Source: Bacillota bacterium
GTDB lineage: Bacteria; Bacillota; Clostridia; Acetivibrionales; DTU013
Assembly (NCBI GenBank): GCA_023435305.1
Contig: JAEYRV010000004.1
Location: forward strand, 1 to 64,000
Reading direction: 5' to 3'
DNA: 64,000 bases
The notes under the pieces were generated by a model, which was not told where the DNA came from, searched no databases, and saw only the letters and a list, made by a program, of their open reading frames with translations. The position numbers and the translations under genes are program-made. Each line of letters begins with the position of its first letter. Positions within the stretch are counted from its first letter, which is position 1. Of the stretch, positions 1 through 8,950 are shown piece after piece.

Positions 1-145
1 TGCATATCTTAGTAAATTCGGGGAGCTCGCAAAATACTCACTTCTCATTTTGTATACCGCAACGGTATATTTTAAAAATCTCTTAAAGGATTGCTGGTTG
101 GAAATAGTTTTCATGCGTAGGCCGTGCTGGTGGTGCAGGTATGTA

Positions 146-174
146 TTGACAACTGCATCCAATGTGATTAAAAT
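146..174 (+). promoter_or_regulatory. Predicted sigma-A promoter of hisS-aspS
   Basis: A perfect -35 box TTGACA (146-151) and a -10 box TAAAAT (169-174) are separated by 17 bases. Transcription would begin near 181, just before a hairpin that precedes hisS. The first 145 bases contain no gene that I can support. Confidence 0.65.
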
Positions 175-183
175 ATAGATAAC

Positions 184-222
184 CTCTCGCCTTGACTTGC
201 TAGTCTGACGAGAGTTTTATTT
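184..222 (+). terminator. Leader hairpin with T-rich tail upstream of hisS
   Basis: CTCTCG (184-189) pairs with CGAGAG (209-214), with an inner GACT/AGTC stem, and TTTTATTTATTT follows. It sits within a few bases of the predicted start of the hisS transcript. It could be an attenuator, a 5' stabilising hairpin, or the terminator of an upstream gene outside the window. The T-box anti-terminator consensus is not visible. Confidence 0.5.
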
Positions 223-269
223 ATTTATAGGGAATTGGGAAATATAGTTGCATAAACAGGAGGCCAACT

Positions 270-1532
270 ATGAAAATTCAGGCGCCAAAGGGAACACGCG
301 ACATCCTCCCTTCGGAAGTACACAAGTGGCAATATGTAAGCAAGGTATTTGCAAAGCACTGTGAAAGGTTTGGATATAAAGAGATCAGGATACCTGTATT
401 TGAGCATACGGAGCTGTTTCAAAGAGGCGTCGGAGATACGACCGATATCGTCCAGAAGGAGATGTACACCTTTGACGACAAGGGCGGCAGAAGCATAACA
501 CTCAGGCCCGAGGGCACAGCCGGAGTGGTCAGGAGCTACATAGAAAACGGCATGTCCTCGCTGCCGATGCCTATAAAGCTTTATTACGACATCACTGCCT
601 ACAGGTATGAAAACGTCCAGAAGGGGCGGTACAGGGAGTTTCACCAGTTCGGCGTCGAAGCCTTCGGAGCTGCCGGGCCGGAAATAGATGTGGAGATCAT
701 CAGCATCCTGTATATGTTTTTTGAGAAACTGGGTCTCAGGCAAACCGGCCTGAATATCAACAGCATCGGCTGTCCTGAATGCAGGTCGGCATACCATGAA
801 AAACTGAAGGATTTCTTCAGGCCGAATCTTTCTCTGTTCTGTGATGACTGTAAAAACAGGTTTGAGAAGAATCCGTTGCGAATAATAGATTGCAAGAATG
901 AAGGCTGCAAGCGGTTTATCGCAGGGGCGCCGAGGTTGATCGACAATCTGTGCGATGAATGCCGGTGCCATTTTGATGGGCTGAAAGCAGGCCTCGACAA
1001 TCTGGGCATTCGCTACAGCATTGACCCGAATATTGTAAGAGGGCTGGATTATTATACGAAGACTGTTTTTGAATTTGTTTCGGAGAATGGCGGGTCACAG
1101 GGCACGATCTGCGGAGGCGGGAGGTATGACGGCCTTGTAGAGGAATGCGGCGGGCCAGCCACACCCGGCATCGGGTTTGCCCTTGGCGTTGAGAGGCTGC
1201 TGATGGAGCTGGACAGCCAGGGTATCAAGATCGAGGAACCGCCGGCGCCGGACATATATATCGCGACCTTGGGACAGAAGGCGGTGGATTTTGCGCAGCA
1301 GCTGGTTTATAAGCTGAGGGGCTTCAATGTCAGGGCAGAGACTGACCTGATGAGCCGCAGTCTGAAGGCACAGATGAAATATGCGGACAAGAAAGGCTTC
1401 GCTTTCACAATTGTGCTTGGTGATGACGAGATAGAAGCCGGCAAGGGAGTCCTGAAGGATATGCGCAATGGAGACCAGAAGGATGTGAGCTTGGACACCA
1501 TTGTCGACAGGCTGAAGAATCAGGCGAAATAA
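270..1532 (+). CDS. hisS: Histidyl-tRNA synthetase
   Basis: This is a cytoplasmic class II aminoacyl-tRNA synthetase that attaches histidine to tRNA-His. The 420-residue length is normal for the bacterial enzyme. The N-terminus contains GTRDILP, and motif 2 is seen in RYENVQKGRYREFHQFG near residues 111-127. The histidine-specific loop RGLDYYTKTVFEF lies near residue 259, and motif 3 is GIGFALGVERL. The last 100 residues form the anticodon-binding domain. The ATG is preceded by AGGAGG at a 6-base spacing, which fixes the start. aspS follows after 34 bases, the common hisS-aspS pairing of Firmicutes, and both are probably transcribed from the promoter at 146-174. Confidence 0.97.
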   Translation: MKIQAPKGTRDILPSEVHKWQYVSKVFAKHCERFGYKEIRIPVFEHTELFQRGVGDTTDIVQKEMYTFDDKGGRSITLRPEGTAGVVRSYIENGMSSLPMPIKLYYDITAYRYENVQKGRYREFHQFGVEAFGAAGPEIDVEIISILYMFFEKLGLRQTGLNINSIGCPECRSAYHEKLKDFFRPNLSLFCDDCKNRFEKNPLRIIDCKNEGCKRFIAGAPRLIDNLCDECRCHFDGLKAGLDNLGIRYSIDPNIVRGLDYYTKTVFEFVSENGGSQGTICGGGRYDGLVEECGGPATPGIGFALGVERLLMELDSQGIKIEEPPAPDIYIATLGQKAVDFAQQLVYKLRGFNVRAETDLMSRSLKAQMKYADKKGFAFTIVLGDDEIEAGKGVLKDMRNGDQKDVSLDTIVDRLKNQAK

Positions 1533-1566
1533 TATTATTTTTGAAGATAAGGATAGGTGTTGGCAA

Positions 1567-3345
1567 ATGGGAGAGACGATTTACGGATTGAACAGGACTC
1601 ACAGATGTACTGAGCTCAGTGCAGCGGATGTAGGCAAGAAGGTAACGGTCATGGGCTGGACCCAGAAACGCAGGAATCTCGGAAGCTTGATATTTGTAGA
1701 TCTGAGGGACAGGACAGGCCTGCTGCAGATAGTTTTCAGCGATCTTACCGACAAGACTGTTTTTGAGAAGGCTGAGAGCATCAGAAACGAATATGTCCTG
1801 GCAGTTGTCGGCGAGGTCGCAAGAAGGGCCCCCGAGGCAGTAAATCCGTCCATGAAAACCGGCGAGATCGAGATAATTGCTTCCGAACTGAGGATACTGA
1901 GCAAATCGGAGACACCGCCGATGCATATAGAAGAGGATTCGGAAGTCAACGAGGCCATGAGGCTCAAGTACAGATACCTTGATCTGAGAAGACCCGACAT
2001 GCAGGCGGGCTTGATGCTGCGCCACAGGGTCGCGAAGATCGCCAGGGATTATTATGACAGTAATGGATTTTTGGAAATAGAGACTCCCATGCTTATAAAG
2101 AGTTCTCCTGAGGGAGCCAGAGACTATCTGGTGCCCAGCAGGGTGCATCCGGGTAAATTCTATGCACTGCCCCAGTCTCCCCAGCTGTTTAAGCAGCTGC
2201 TGATGGTGTCAGGCTTCGACAGATACATACAGATCGTAAAATGCTTCAGGGACGAGGACTTGAGGGCCGACAGGCAGCCTGAGTTCACCCAGATCGACCT
2301 GGAGATGTCCTTTGTCAATGTAGACGATGTGCTGACTCTCAATGAAGGATTTATAAAGAAGGCCTTCAAGGAGGCGCTGGGCGTGGAGCTTGAGACTCCG
2401 TTCCTTAGAATGCCCTACAGCGAGGCTATGGACAGGTTCGGGTCGGATAAGCCGGATATGCGTTTCGGCATGGAGCTTGTGAACGTTTCCGATCTGGCTG
2501 CAGGCTGCGGTTTCAAGGTATTTGCAGATGCAGTGGCAAACGGCGGAGGCGTTCGTGCTATAAATGCGAAGGGCTGCGGAAAATTCAGCCGCAAGGAGAT
2601 CGACAGCCTGGTGGAATTCGTCAAGACGTACAGGGCTAAAGGCATGGCCTGGATCGCAGTGGATGAGAACGAGGTCAGGTCGTCTATTGCAAAATTCTTC
2701 AGTGAGGATGAAATGAAGGCGCTGCTCGATAGGACCGGTGCTGAGCCCGGAGACTTGATCTGCTTTATCGCTGACAAAAACGAGGTTGTTTTTGATTCGC
2801 TTGGAGCGCTGAGGGTCGAGATCGCAAAGAGACTTGGCATTTTGGACAGCAGTGATTTCAAGTTCCTTTGGGTGACGGAGTTCCCTCTGCTTGAGTATGA
2901 TGAGGAGGAGAAACGCTGGGTGGCGAAGCACCATCCGTTTACTTCGCCTATGGATGAGGATATGGAGTACCTTGAAAGCGACCCCGGCAGGGTCCGCGCA
3001 AAGGCTTATGATATTGTGCTGAACGGTACGGAGCTTGGCGGAGGCAGCATCAGGATACACATGCAGGAGCTGCAGTCGAGGATGTTTAAGCTGCTCGGAT
3101 TTACCGAGGAGGAGGCCTGGGCGAAGTTCGGGTACCTGCTCGAGGCGTTCAGGTACGGCGTTCCGCCCCACGGTGGTATGGCCTACGGCCTGGACAGGAT
3201 GATCATGCTGATGGCCGGCAAGAGCAGCATCAAGGATGTTATTGCGTTCCCGAAGGTGCAGAATGCTTCGGACCTGATGACCAACGCACCGGATGTCGTA
3301 GACCAGAAGCAGCTTGATGAGCTGCATTTGAAGGTGACCGAGTAA
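1567..3345 (+). CDS. aspS: Aspartyl-tRNA synthetase
   Basis: This enzyme charges tRNA-Asp with aspartate. The 592-residue product is the long bacterial type: an N-terminal OB-fold anticodon-binding domain (about residues 15-105), a class II catalytic core, and an inserted GAD domain (about 290-410). Motif 2 is FRDEDLRADRQPEFTQID, the aspartate-specific loop is KHHPFTSP, and motif 3 is GVPPHGGMAYGLDRM near the C-terminus. Whether it is discriminating or also charges tRNA-Asn cannot be read from the sequence by eye. It is the second gene of a hisS-aspS unit with no terminator between the two. Confidence 0.97.
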   Translation: MGETIYGLNRTHRCTELSAADVGKKVTVMGWTQKRRNLGSLIFVDLRDRTGLLQIVFSDLTDKTVFEKAESIRNEYVLAVVGEVARRAPEAVNPSMKTGEIEIIASELRILSKSETPPMHIEEDSEVNEAMRLKYRYLDLRRPDMQAGLMLRHRVAKIARDYYDSNGFLEIETPMLIKSSPEGARDYLVPSRVHPGKFYALPQSPQLFKQLLMVSGFDRYIQIVKCFRDEDLRADRQPEFTQIDLEMSFVNVDDVLTLNEGFIKKAFKEALGVELETPFLRMPYSEAMDRFGSDKPDMRFGMELVNVSDLAAGCGFKVFADAVANGGGVRAINAKGCGKFSRKEIDSLVEFVKTYRAKGMAWIAVDENEVRSSIAKFFSEDEMKALLDRTGAEPGDLICFIADKNEVVFDSLGALRVEIAKRLGILDSSDFKFLWVTEFPLLEYDEEEKRWVAKHHPFTSPMDEDMEYLESDPGRVRAKAYDIVLNGTELGGGSIRIHMQELQSRMFKLLGFTEEEAWAKFGYLLEAFRYGVPPHGGMAYGLDRMIMLMAGKSSIKDVIAFPKVQNASDLMTNAPDVVDQKQLDELHLKVTE

Positions 3346-3405
3346 GGGGAAATGCGGTGAGCGGGACGCAGGTGCGAGGCAGGGAGCGGGGAGCAGAGCA
3401 AGGTA

Positions 3406-4062
3406 GTGTGGCTGGGAATGGTGCTTGGAATTGAGCCGGGCAGCAGAGGAACCATCCACGTGCTTCATCCCCGTGTCTTCGGGCGATTGGAGGAGAGAAT
3501 TACGGAGCAGGAGAAAAAGAAGAAAAACGAGTTTTTGGATTGGCTTTTTCATATAGGTATTGCGGTAATTGTAGGGGTGCTCATAGTTACGTTTGTGGTT
3601 CAGAGAACCATTGTGCATGATATTTCTATGGAACCGACACTGACCGAAGGTGACAATTTGTTTGTTGAGAAGCTGAGCCACCGCTTCGGTTGGCTGAAGG
3701 GCGGCGACATTATAGTTATCAAGTCACCCGATGCCGATATACTGCTTATTAAGCGGCTTGTTGCCGTGGAGGGCGACAGGGTGGAGGTCATAGACGGTAA
3801 GGTTTATGTAAACGGTGAAATTTTCCTGACAGGTCTGCCGAATGAACCGGAGACACCGCAGGGAGATCTGCCGGAGTATACCGACCTCACAGTGCCGGAG
3901 GGCATGGTCTATCTGCTGGGCGACAACAGGCTTTACAGCCATGACAGCACGGAGTTCGGCCCTGTTGAGAAGAAATGGATAACCGGCCGCGCTTTGTTCA
4001 GGATTTTTCCTTTCGACAGATTCGGGGCAATTGACCGAACAGATGGGACGCAGGAAAACTAG
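3406..4062 (+). CDS. lepB: Type I signal peptidase
   Basis: This is a membrane-anchored serine protease that removes signal peptides from secreted proteins. One N-terminal membrane segment (about residues 48-66) is followed by the extracellular catalytic domain. The nucleophile serine lies in DISMEPTL (Ser about 74) and the general-base lysine in LLIKRLVAVEGD (Lys about 116). The late conserved box GDNRLYSHDSTEFGPV is also present. The start is uncertain. The GTG given here is the longest option, an in-frame ATG occurs at 3418, and neither has a strong ribosome binding site. Similarity to the family begins only near residue 36. A clear terminator follows the gene. Confidence 0.9.
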   Translation: MWLGMVLGIEPGSRGTIHVLHPRVFGRLEERITEQEKKKKNEFLDWLFHIGIAVIVGVLIVTFVVQRTIVHDISMEPTLTEGDNLFVEKLSHRFGWLKGGDIIVIKSPDADILLIKRLVAVEGDRVEVIDGKVYVNGEIFLTGLPNEPETPQGDLPEYTDLTVPEGMVYLLGDNRLYSHDSTEFGPVEKKWITGRALFRIFPFDRFGAIDRTDGTQEN

Positions 4063-4129
4063 CCGATTGATTGTGCAACAAGGCTGACTGGCGTATACTG
4101 CAGATCAATCATAAAACCATGAATCATAA

Positions 4130-4167
4130 AAAGTATCAATTTGCAAATTGATACTTTATTTTTTTTG
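4130..4167 (+). terminator. Intrinsic terminator after lepB
   Basis: AAAGTATCAATTTG and CAAATTGATACTTT (4130-4157) form a perfect inverted repeat with 14-base arms, followed by a run of T. It separates the hisS-aspS-lepB unit from the activase gene. Confidence 0.88.
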
Positions 4168-4310
4168 CGGTTGTGCTAATATAAATGTCAAAGCAAAAGA
4201 ATAAATAATTCAGCAGATAAAGACAATTTAGTAAAAAATGCGTATTGTTCTGATGTGACTATATTAGCAAGTAATTTTGGTTTGCTGACAAAATGATTTT
4301 GGGAGATCAA

Positions 4311-7300
4311 ATGAAACGACTTTTACATCTGGGCCTTGATGTGGGCTCGACAACTGTCAAGCTTGTTGTGCTTGATGGCAGTGATAAGGCAGTTTACAGT
4401 AAATATCAGAGACATTTTTCAGATATCAGGAATACCATCTATCAGCTGGTCGATGAGACCTGTGCGATGTTTGAGGAGGATGACCTGACAGTCACGCTGA
4501 CGGGATCCGGAGGCATCTCCGTGGCGCAATGGCTCGGACTTCACTTTGAGCAGGAGGTCGTGGCCGCCACCGGTGCGATCCAGAAAATAATTCCTCAGAC
4601 AGATGTGGCTATCGAGCTTGGCGGAGAGGATGCCAAGATCACGTTTTTTCGGGGCGGCATAGAGCAGCGGATGAACGGCACCTGCGCCGGCGGGACCGGA
4701 GCCTTTATTGACCAGATGGCTTCGCTGCTGCAGACGGATGCTGCTGGACTAAATGAGCTTGCGAAGGGCTGCAAGGTGATTTACCCGATCGCAGCAAGGT
4801 GCGGAGTTTTTGCAAAGACTGACATACAGCCTCTGCTGAATGAAGGTGCTGCCAAAGAAGATATCGCGGCATCGGTCTTCCAGTCCGTGGTCAACCAGAC
4901 TATAAGCGGATTGGCTTGCGGCAGGCCTATCAGAGGAAATGTGGCGTTTCTCGGCGGCCCGTTGTACTTTCTTTCCGAGCTGCGTAAGCGGTTCGAAGAG
5001 ACGTTGGGTTTAATGGGTGATCAGATTATTTTTCCGGAAAATTCGCAGCTTTTTGTTGCGGCAGGTGCAGCTTTGAATTCAAAGCAGACCAGTCCAATGA
5101 GCTTCAAAGCTCTGCGCAGCAAGCTGCCGGCTATAAATACGGTCAGTGTCAAGGAGGTTGAGCGGCTCAGCCCTTTGTTCAAGGACGAGATCGAGCTGGG
5201 AGAGTTCAATCGCAGGCATTCCAGGCACACTGTGAAGAGAAAGGCTCTGGAATCCCATCATGGACCGTGCTATCTTGGCATCGATGCAGGCTCGACTACT
5301 ACGAAGCTTGCTCTGACGGACTCCGAAGGCTCGCTGATGTATTATCACTATGGCAGCAACAGAGGCAGCCCGCTTAAATCAGTTATTAAGGAAATGAAGA
5401 AGCTGTATGCAAAATTACCCGCAGACAGCTATATTGCCAATTCGACGGTTACCGGCTATGGAGAGGGCCTGATCAAGGCCGCGCTGAACGTGGACCTCGG
5501 GGAGATCGAGACCATCGCCCATTACAAGGCCGCGGAGCATTTTCTGCCCGGTGTGGAGTTCATACTGGACATCGGCGGGCAGGATATGAAGTGCATGCAG
5601 GTGAAGAATGGCGTGATCGACAACATTATGCTCAATGAGGCTTGTTCATCGGGCTGCGGTTCTTTTATCGAGACCTTTGCCAACTCCCTCAATATGGAGG
5701 TGGAGGCTTTTGCGAAAGAAGCGCTGCTTGCGAAAAATCCTGTCGATTTGGGTTCCAGATGCACGGTTTTCATAAATTCGAGAGTCAAGCAGGCCCAGAA
5801 GGAAGGAGCCTCAGTAGGCGATATTTCGGCCGGCTTGTCTTATTCTGTTATAAAGAATGCGTTGATGAAGGTCATCAAGATCCGCGATCCCAGGGAAATC
5901 GGGAAAAAGATCATCGTGCAGGGCGGCACATTTTATAATGCCGCCGTGCTGAGGAGCTTTGAGCTGATTTCCGGCAGGGAGGCCGTCAGGCCGGATATAG
6001 CAGGCATCATGGGCGCGTACGGCGCGGCACTGATCGCGGGGGAGCGCAGTGAGGAAGGCCGGAGGAGCGGCATCATGAGTGCTGCCGATCTGGAGGCGTT
6101 CCGGACGGAGATCACCATGCAGCGCTGCGGCAAGTGCAGCAACAATTGCCTGCTGACGATTAACAATTTCACCGACGGCAGGACATTCGTGACGGGAAAT
6201 CGCTGTGAGAGGGGCGCCGGCGGCGAGATACGCAGGCAGGATGTGCCCAACCTCTTCGAATACAAATATAAGTTGCTGAATTCCTATAAATCGCTTGATG
6301 AGAAGGATGCGGTGCGCGGTGTCATAGGTATGCCCAGAGTGCTGAACGTTTATGAAAATTATCCGTTCTGGCATACGTTTTTTACTGAGCTTAAGTTCAG
6401 AGTAGTGCTTTCGCCGCGGTCCAACAGAAATATTTATGAGATGGGCATTGAGACAATGCCGTCTGAGTCAGTGTGTTATCCTGCAAAGCTGGTGCATGGC
6501 CATATTATGAGCCTTGTGCAGAGCGGCGTTAAGAATATTTTTTATCCATGCCTGCCATATGAGAAGAAAGAGGACAAGAATGCGGACAACTGTTACAACT
6601 GCCCGATCGTGACCTCTTATTCCGAAGTTATCAGGACGAATATGGAGGTGCTTGAGGAGAAGCACATCAATTTCATGAACCCGTTTTTGCCGTATTATGA
6701 CAAGGCGCGCCTTGCTGAAAGGCTGTTTGAGGAGTTGAAGGGCTTTGGTCTGCAGAAGGCTGAAGTAAAGGCGGCAGTCGATAAGGCATGGGATGAGGAC
6801 GAGCGGTTCAAGTCTGTGGTCAGGAAAAAGGGTGAGGAAGTACTGGCACAGCTTGAGAAGACTGGCACGAAGGGTATTGTGCTGGCTGGAAGGCCGTATC
6901 ATATTGATCCTGAGATAAACCACGGCATTCCAAATCTGATCACAGAGTTTGGCATGGCGGTGTTAACAGAGGATTCCGTCTCACATCTGGCGGATGCAGC
7001 CAGGCCTCTTCGCGTTGTTGATCAATGGATGTATCACACAAGGCTTTATGCCGCTGCGACCTTTGTCGGGACGAGAAACGATCTTGAGCTGGTCCAGCTG
7101 AATTCCTTCGGCTGCGGCCTGGATGCGGTTACAACGGATCAGGTCCAGGAGATCCTCCATGAGGCAGGAAAGATTTATACGGTCCTTAAGATCGATGAGA
7201 TAAACAACCTCGGGGCGGCAAGGATCAGGCTCCGTTCGCTGAAGGCGGCGATGGAGGAGAGGGACAGGAACGGATACGAGCATACCAATAAGGTTTACAG

Positions 7301-8858
7301 CTTCAATAAAGTGCCGTTTACTGACGAAATGCGAAGCAGGCATACTATTCTTGCGCCGCAGATGTCGCCAATACATTTTCAGTTCGTGGAGGTGGCTTTC
7401 CGCGAGGCGGGTTACAATCTGGAGGTGCTGCCTTCCGTTGACAGAGGCGCTGTCGATGAAGGACTGCGGCATGTTAACAATGATGCTTGCTATCCGTCAA
7501 TACTCACAACGGGCCAGCTGGTCGAGGCACTGAAGTCGGGGCGTTATGACACGAACAATGTTTCTGTTATTATTTCACAGACCGGAGGCGGCTGCAGAGC
7601 TACGAACTACATCGGCTTTATCAAGAAGTCCCTGAAGGATGCAGGCTTTTCGAATGTGCCGGTTATTTCGCTAAATGCGCTGGGCCTGGAGAGTAATCCC
7701 GGGTTCAAGATAACACCCGGTATGCTGAACAAGTCACTTATCGCATTGGTCTACGGCGATTTGCTGATGCGTGTCCTCTACAGGGTCAGGCCTTACGAGA
7801 GAATAAAGGGTTCCGCCAACCTGCTGTACGAGAGCTGGGTCGAACGCTGCAAGGAGTCTGTCAGAAGCGGGAAGCACGGCATGTTCAGGCGCAATATCAG
7901 GCAGATAGTCGAGGACTTCGACAGGCTGGAGCTGAAGGATGTGCAAAAGCCGCGTGTCGGCCTGGTCGGGGAGATCCTGGTCAAATTCCATCCCACCGCG
8001 AATAACGATGTGGTGGATGTGATCGAGAAAGAGGGCGCTGAGGCTGTTATGCCCGATTTGATCGACTTTTTCCTGTACTGTGCCTTTGGTGCGAATTTCA
8101 AGCACAGGTATCTGTCTGAGAAATATATGACCAAGCTGGTGAACAACCTGGCTATAATGGCGATTGAGTATTACAGAAAATATATGAAGCGGGTGCTTTC
8201 CGCCAGTAAGCGGTTCGATCCGCCATCATCCATATACAAGCTCGCAGCGAAGGCGTCGGATGTGCTGTCGCTGGGCAACTGCACTGGTGAGGGATGGTTC
8301 CTGACAGCCGAGATGATCGAGCTGATCGAGGAGGGCGCGGCAAACATTGTTTGCATGCAGCCTTTTGCCTGCCTGCCCAACCATGTGACGGGCAAGGGCA
8401 TGATCAAGGCGCTGAAGAGGAAATTCCCCAATGCCAATATCGTGCCCGTGGACTATGACCCCGGCGCCAGCGAGGTTAATCAGCTTAACCGAATCAAGCT
8501 GATGCTTGCCGCCGCATTTAGAAATATGTCAGATGCCGGGGATGCGGGGGTTGCCGGGGATGCGGGTGTAGCCAGGGGTACGGCAGATGCCGGGGATGAG
8601 GCGGGCGTCAGGGGTACGGCGGCGGAGGTTAGGGGTACAGGAGTTGCCAGGGATACGGGAGATGCCGGGGATGCCGGAGATGCCAGGGATACGGCAGATG
8701 CCGGGGATGAGGCGGGCGTCAGGGATACGGCGGGCGTCAGGGGTACGGTAGCAGAGGTCGGCATGGCCTTGTCCGAAAGCGCTGCAGCCGCTGATACTGT
8801 CACCGCTATCGCTACTGATGCTGATGCTGATGCTGATACGCCAGGCACCAGCAACTAA
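4311..8858 (+). CDS. Giant 2-hydroxyacyl-CoA dehydratase activase (BcrAD/BadFG ATPase, DUF2229)
   Basis: This is an iron-sulfur ATPase of the HgdC type fused to dehydratase-like regions. HgdC proteins energise an electron for 2-hydroxyacyl-CoA dehydratases, but the client of this long form is unknown. Two ASKHA ATPase domains are seen, starting at LGLDVGSTTVKLV (residue 5) and LGIDAGSTTTKLA (about 322). Both keep the cysteine pair expected to hold a bridging 4Fe-4S cluster: Cys125/Cys164 in the first, and Cys445 plus a cysteine in GSRCTVF in the second. A DUF2229 region and an HgdB-like region with NNDACYPSILTTGQ follow. The start at 4311 has GGGAG at good spacing; an upstream ATG at 4293 does not. 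The last 100 residues are a low-complexity tail. No dehydratase subunits lie nearby. Confidence 0.9.
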   Translation: MKRLLHLGLDVGSTTVKLVVLDGSDKAVYSKYQRHFSDIRNTIYQLVDETCAMFEEDDLTVTLTGSGGISVAQWLGLHFEQEVVAATGAIQKIIPQTDVAIELGGEDAKITFFRGGIEQRMNGTCAGGTGAFIDQMASLLQTDAAGLNELAKGCKVIYPIAARCGVFAKTDIQPLLNEGAAKEDIAASVFQSVVNQTISGLACGRPIRGNVAFLGGPLYFLSELRKRFEETLGLMGDQIIFPENSQLFVAAGAALNSKQTSPMSFKALRSKLPAINTVSVKEVERLSPLFKDEIELGEFNRRHSRHTVKRKALESHHGPCYLGIDAGSTTTKLALTDSEGSLMYYHYGSNRGSPLKSVIKEMKKLYAKLPADSYIANSTVTGYGEGLIKAALNVDLGEIETIAHYKAAEHFLPGVEFILDIGGQDMKCMQVKNGVIDNIMLNEACSSGCGSFIETFANSLNMEVEAFAKEALLAKNPVDLGSRCTVFINSRVKQAQKEGASVGDISAGLSYSVIKNALMKVIKIRDPREIGKKIIVQGGTFYNAAVLRSFELISGREAVRPDIAGIMGAYGAALIAGERSEEGRRSGIMSAADLEAFRTEITMQRCGKCSNNCLLTINNFTDGRTFVTGNRCERGAGGEIRRQDVPNLFEYKYKLLNSYKSLDEKDAVRGVIGMPRVLNVYENYPFWHTFFTELKFRVVLSPRSNRNIYEMGIETMPSESVCYPAKLVHGHIMSLVQSGVKNIFYPCLPYEKKEDKNADNCYNCPIVTSYSEVIRTNMEVLEEKHINFMNPFLPYYDKARLAERLFEELKGFGLQKAEVKAAVDKAWDEDERFKSVVRKKGEEVLAQLEKTGTKGIVLAGRPYHIDPEINHGIPNLITEFGMAVLTEDSVSHLADAARPLRVVDQWMYHTRLYAAATFVGTRNDLELVQLNSFGCGLDAVTTDQVQEILHEAGKIYTVLKIDEINNLGAARIRLRSLKAAMEERDRNGYEHTNKVYSFNKVPFTDEMRSRHTILAPQMSPIHFQFVEVAFREAGYNLEVLPSVDRGAVDEGLRHVNNDACYPSILTTGQLVEALKSGRYDTNNVSVIISQTGGGCRATNYIGFIKKSLKDAGFSNVPVISLNALGLESNPGFKITPGMLNKSLIALVYGDLLMRVLYRVRPYERIKGSANLLYESWVERCKESVRSGKHGMFRRNIRQIVEDFDRLELKDVQKPRVGLVGEILVKFHPTANNDVVDVIEKEGAEAVMPDLIDFFLYCAFGANFKHRYLSEKYMTKLVNNLAIMAIEYYRKYMKRVLSASKRFDPPSSIYKLAAKASDVLSLGNCTGEGWFLTAEMIELIEEGAANIVCMQPFACLPNHVTGKGMIKALKRKFPNANIVPVDYDPGASEVNQLNRIKLMLAAAFRNMSDAGDAGVAGDAGVARGTADAGDEAGVRGTAAEVRGTGVARDTGDAGDAGDARDTADAGDEAGVRDTAGVRGTVAEVGMALSESAAAADTVTAIATDADADADTPGTSN
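8527..8760 (+). repeat. In-frame 9-base-module repeat encoding the activase C-terminal tail
   Basis: The 3' end of the activase gene consists of degenerate 9-base modules such as GATGCCGGG, read as Asp-Ala-Gly, Val-Arg-Gly-Thr and similar. A larger block beginning CGGCAGATGCCGGGGATGAG recurs 111 bases apart (8581 and 8692), which is 37 codons. The whole tract stays in frame. It follows the end of the conserved family region and is not part of the known fold. Confidence 0.85.
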
Positions 8859-8950
8859 ACAGGAATTTCCGGTCAAATAACAGGTGGAACAAGTTAATAT
8901 ATCAGTTAATTGTATTGACCAATGGTTTACTATATCTTCTGGGTATACGT

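Noticed and set aside
1..269. T-box riboswitch upstream of hisS
   Set aside because: The conserved T-box sequence and specifier stem are not visible, and the predicted transcript start leaves too little leader.
2209..3681. 490-codon open frame on the minus strand opposite aspS and lepB
   Set aside because: It is the antisense shadow of well-supported genes and has no protein family features.
8480..8854. Minus-strand Ala/Ser/Pro-rich frames opposite the activase tail
   Set aside because: Repeat composition keeps several frames open; no gene signals.
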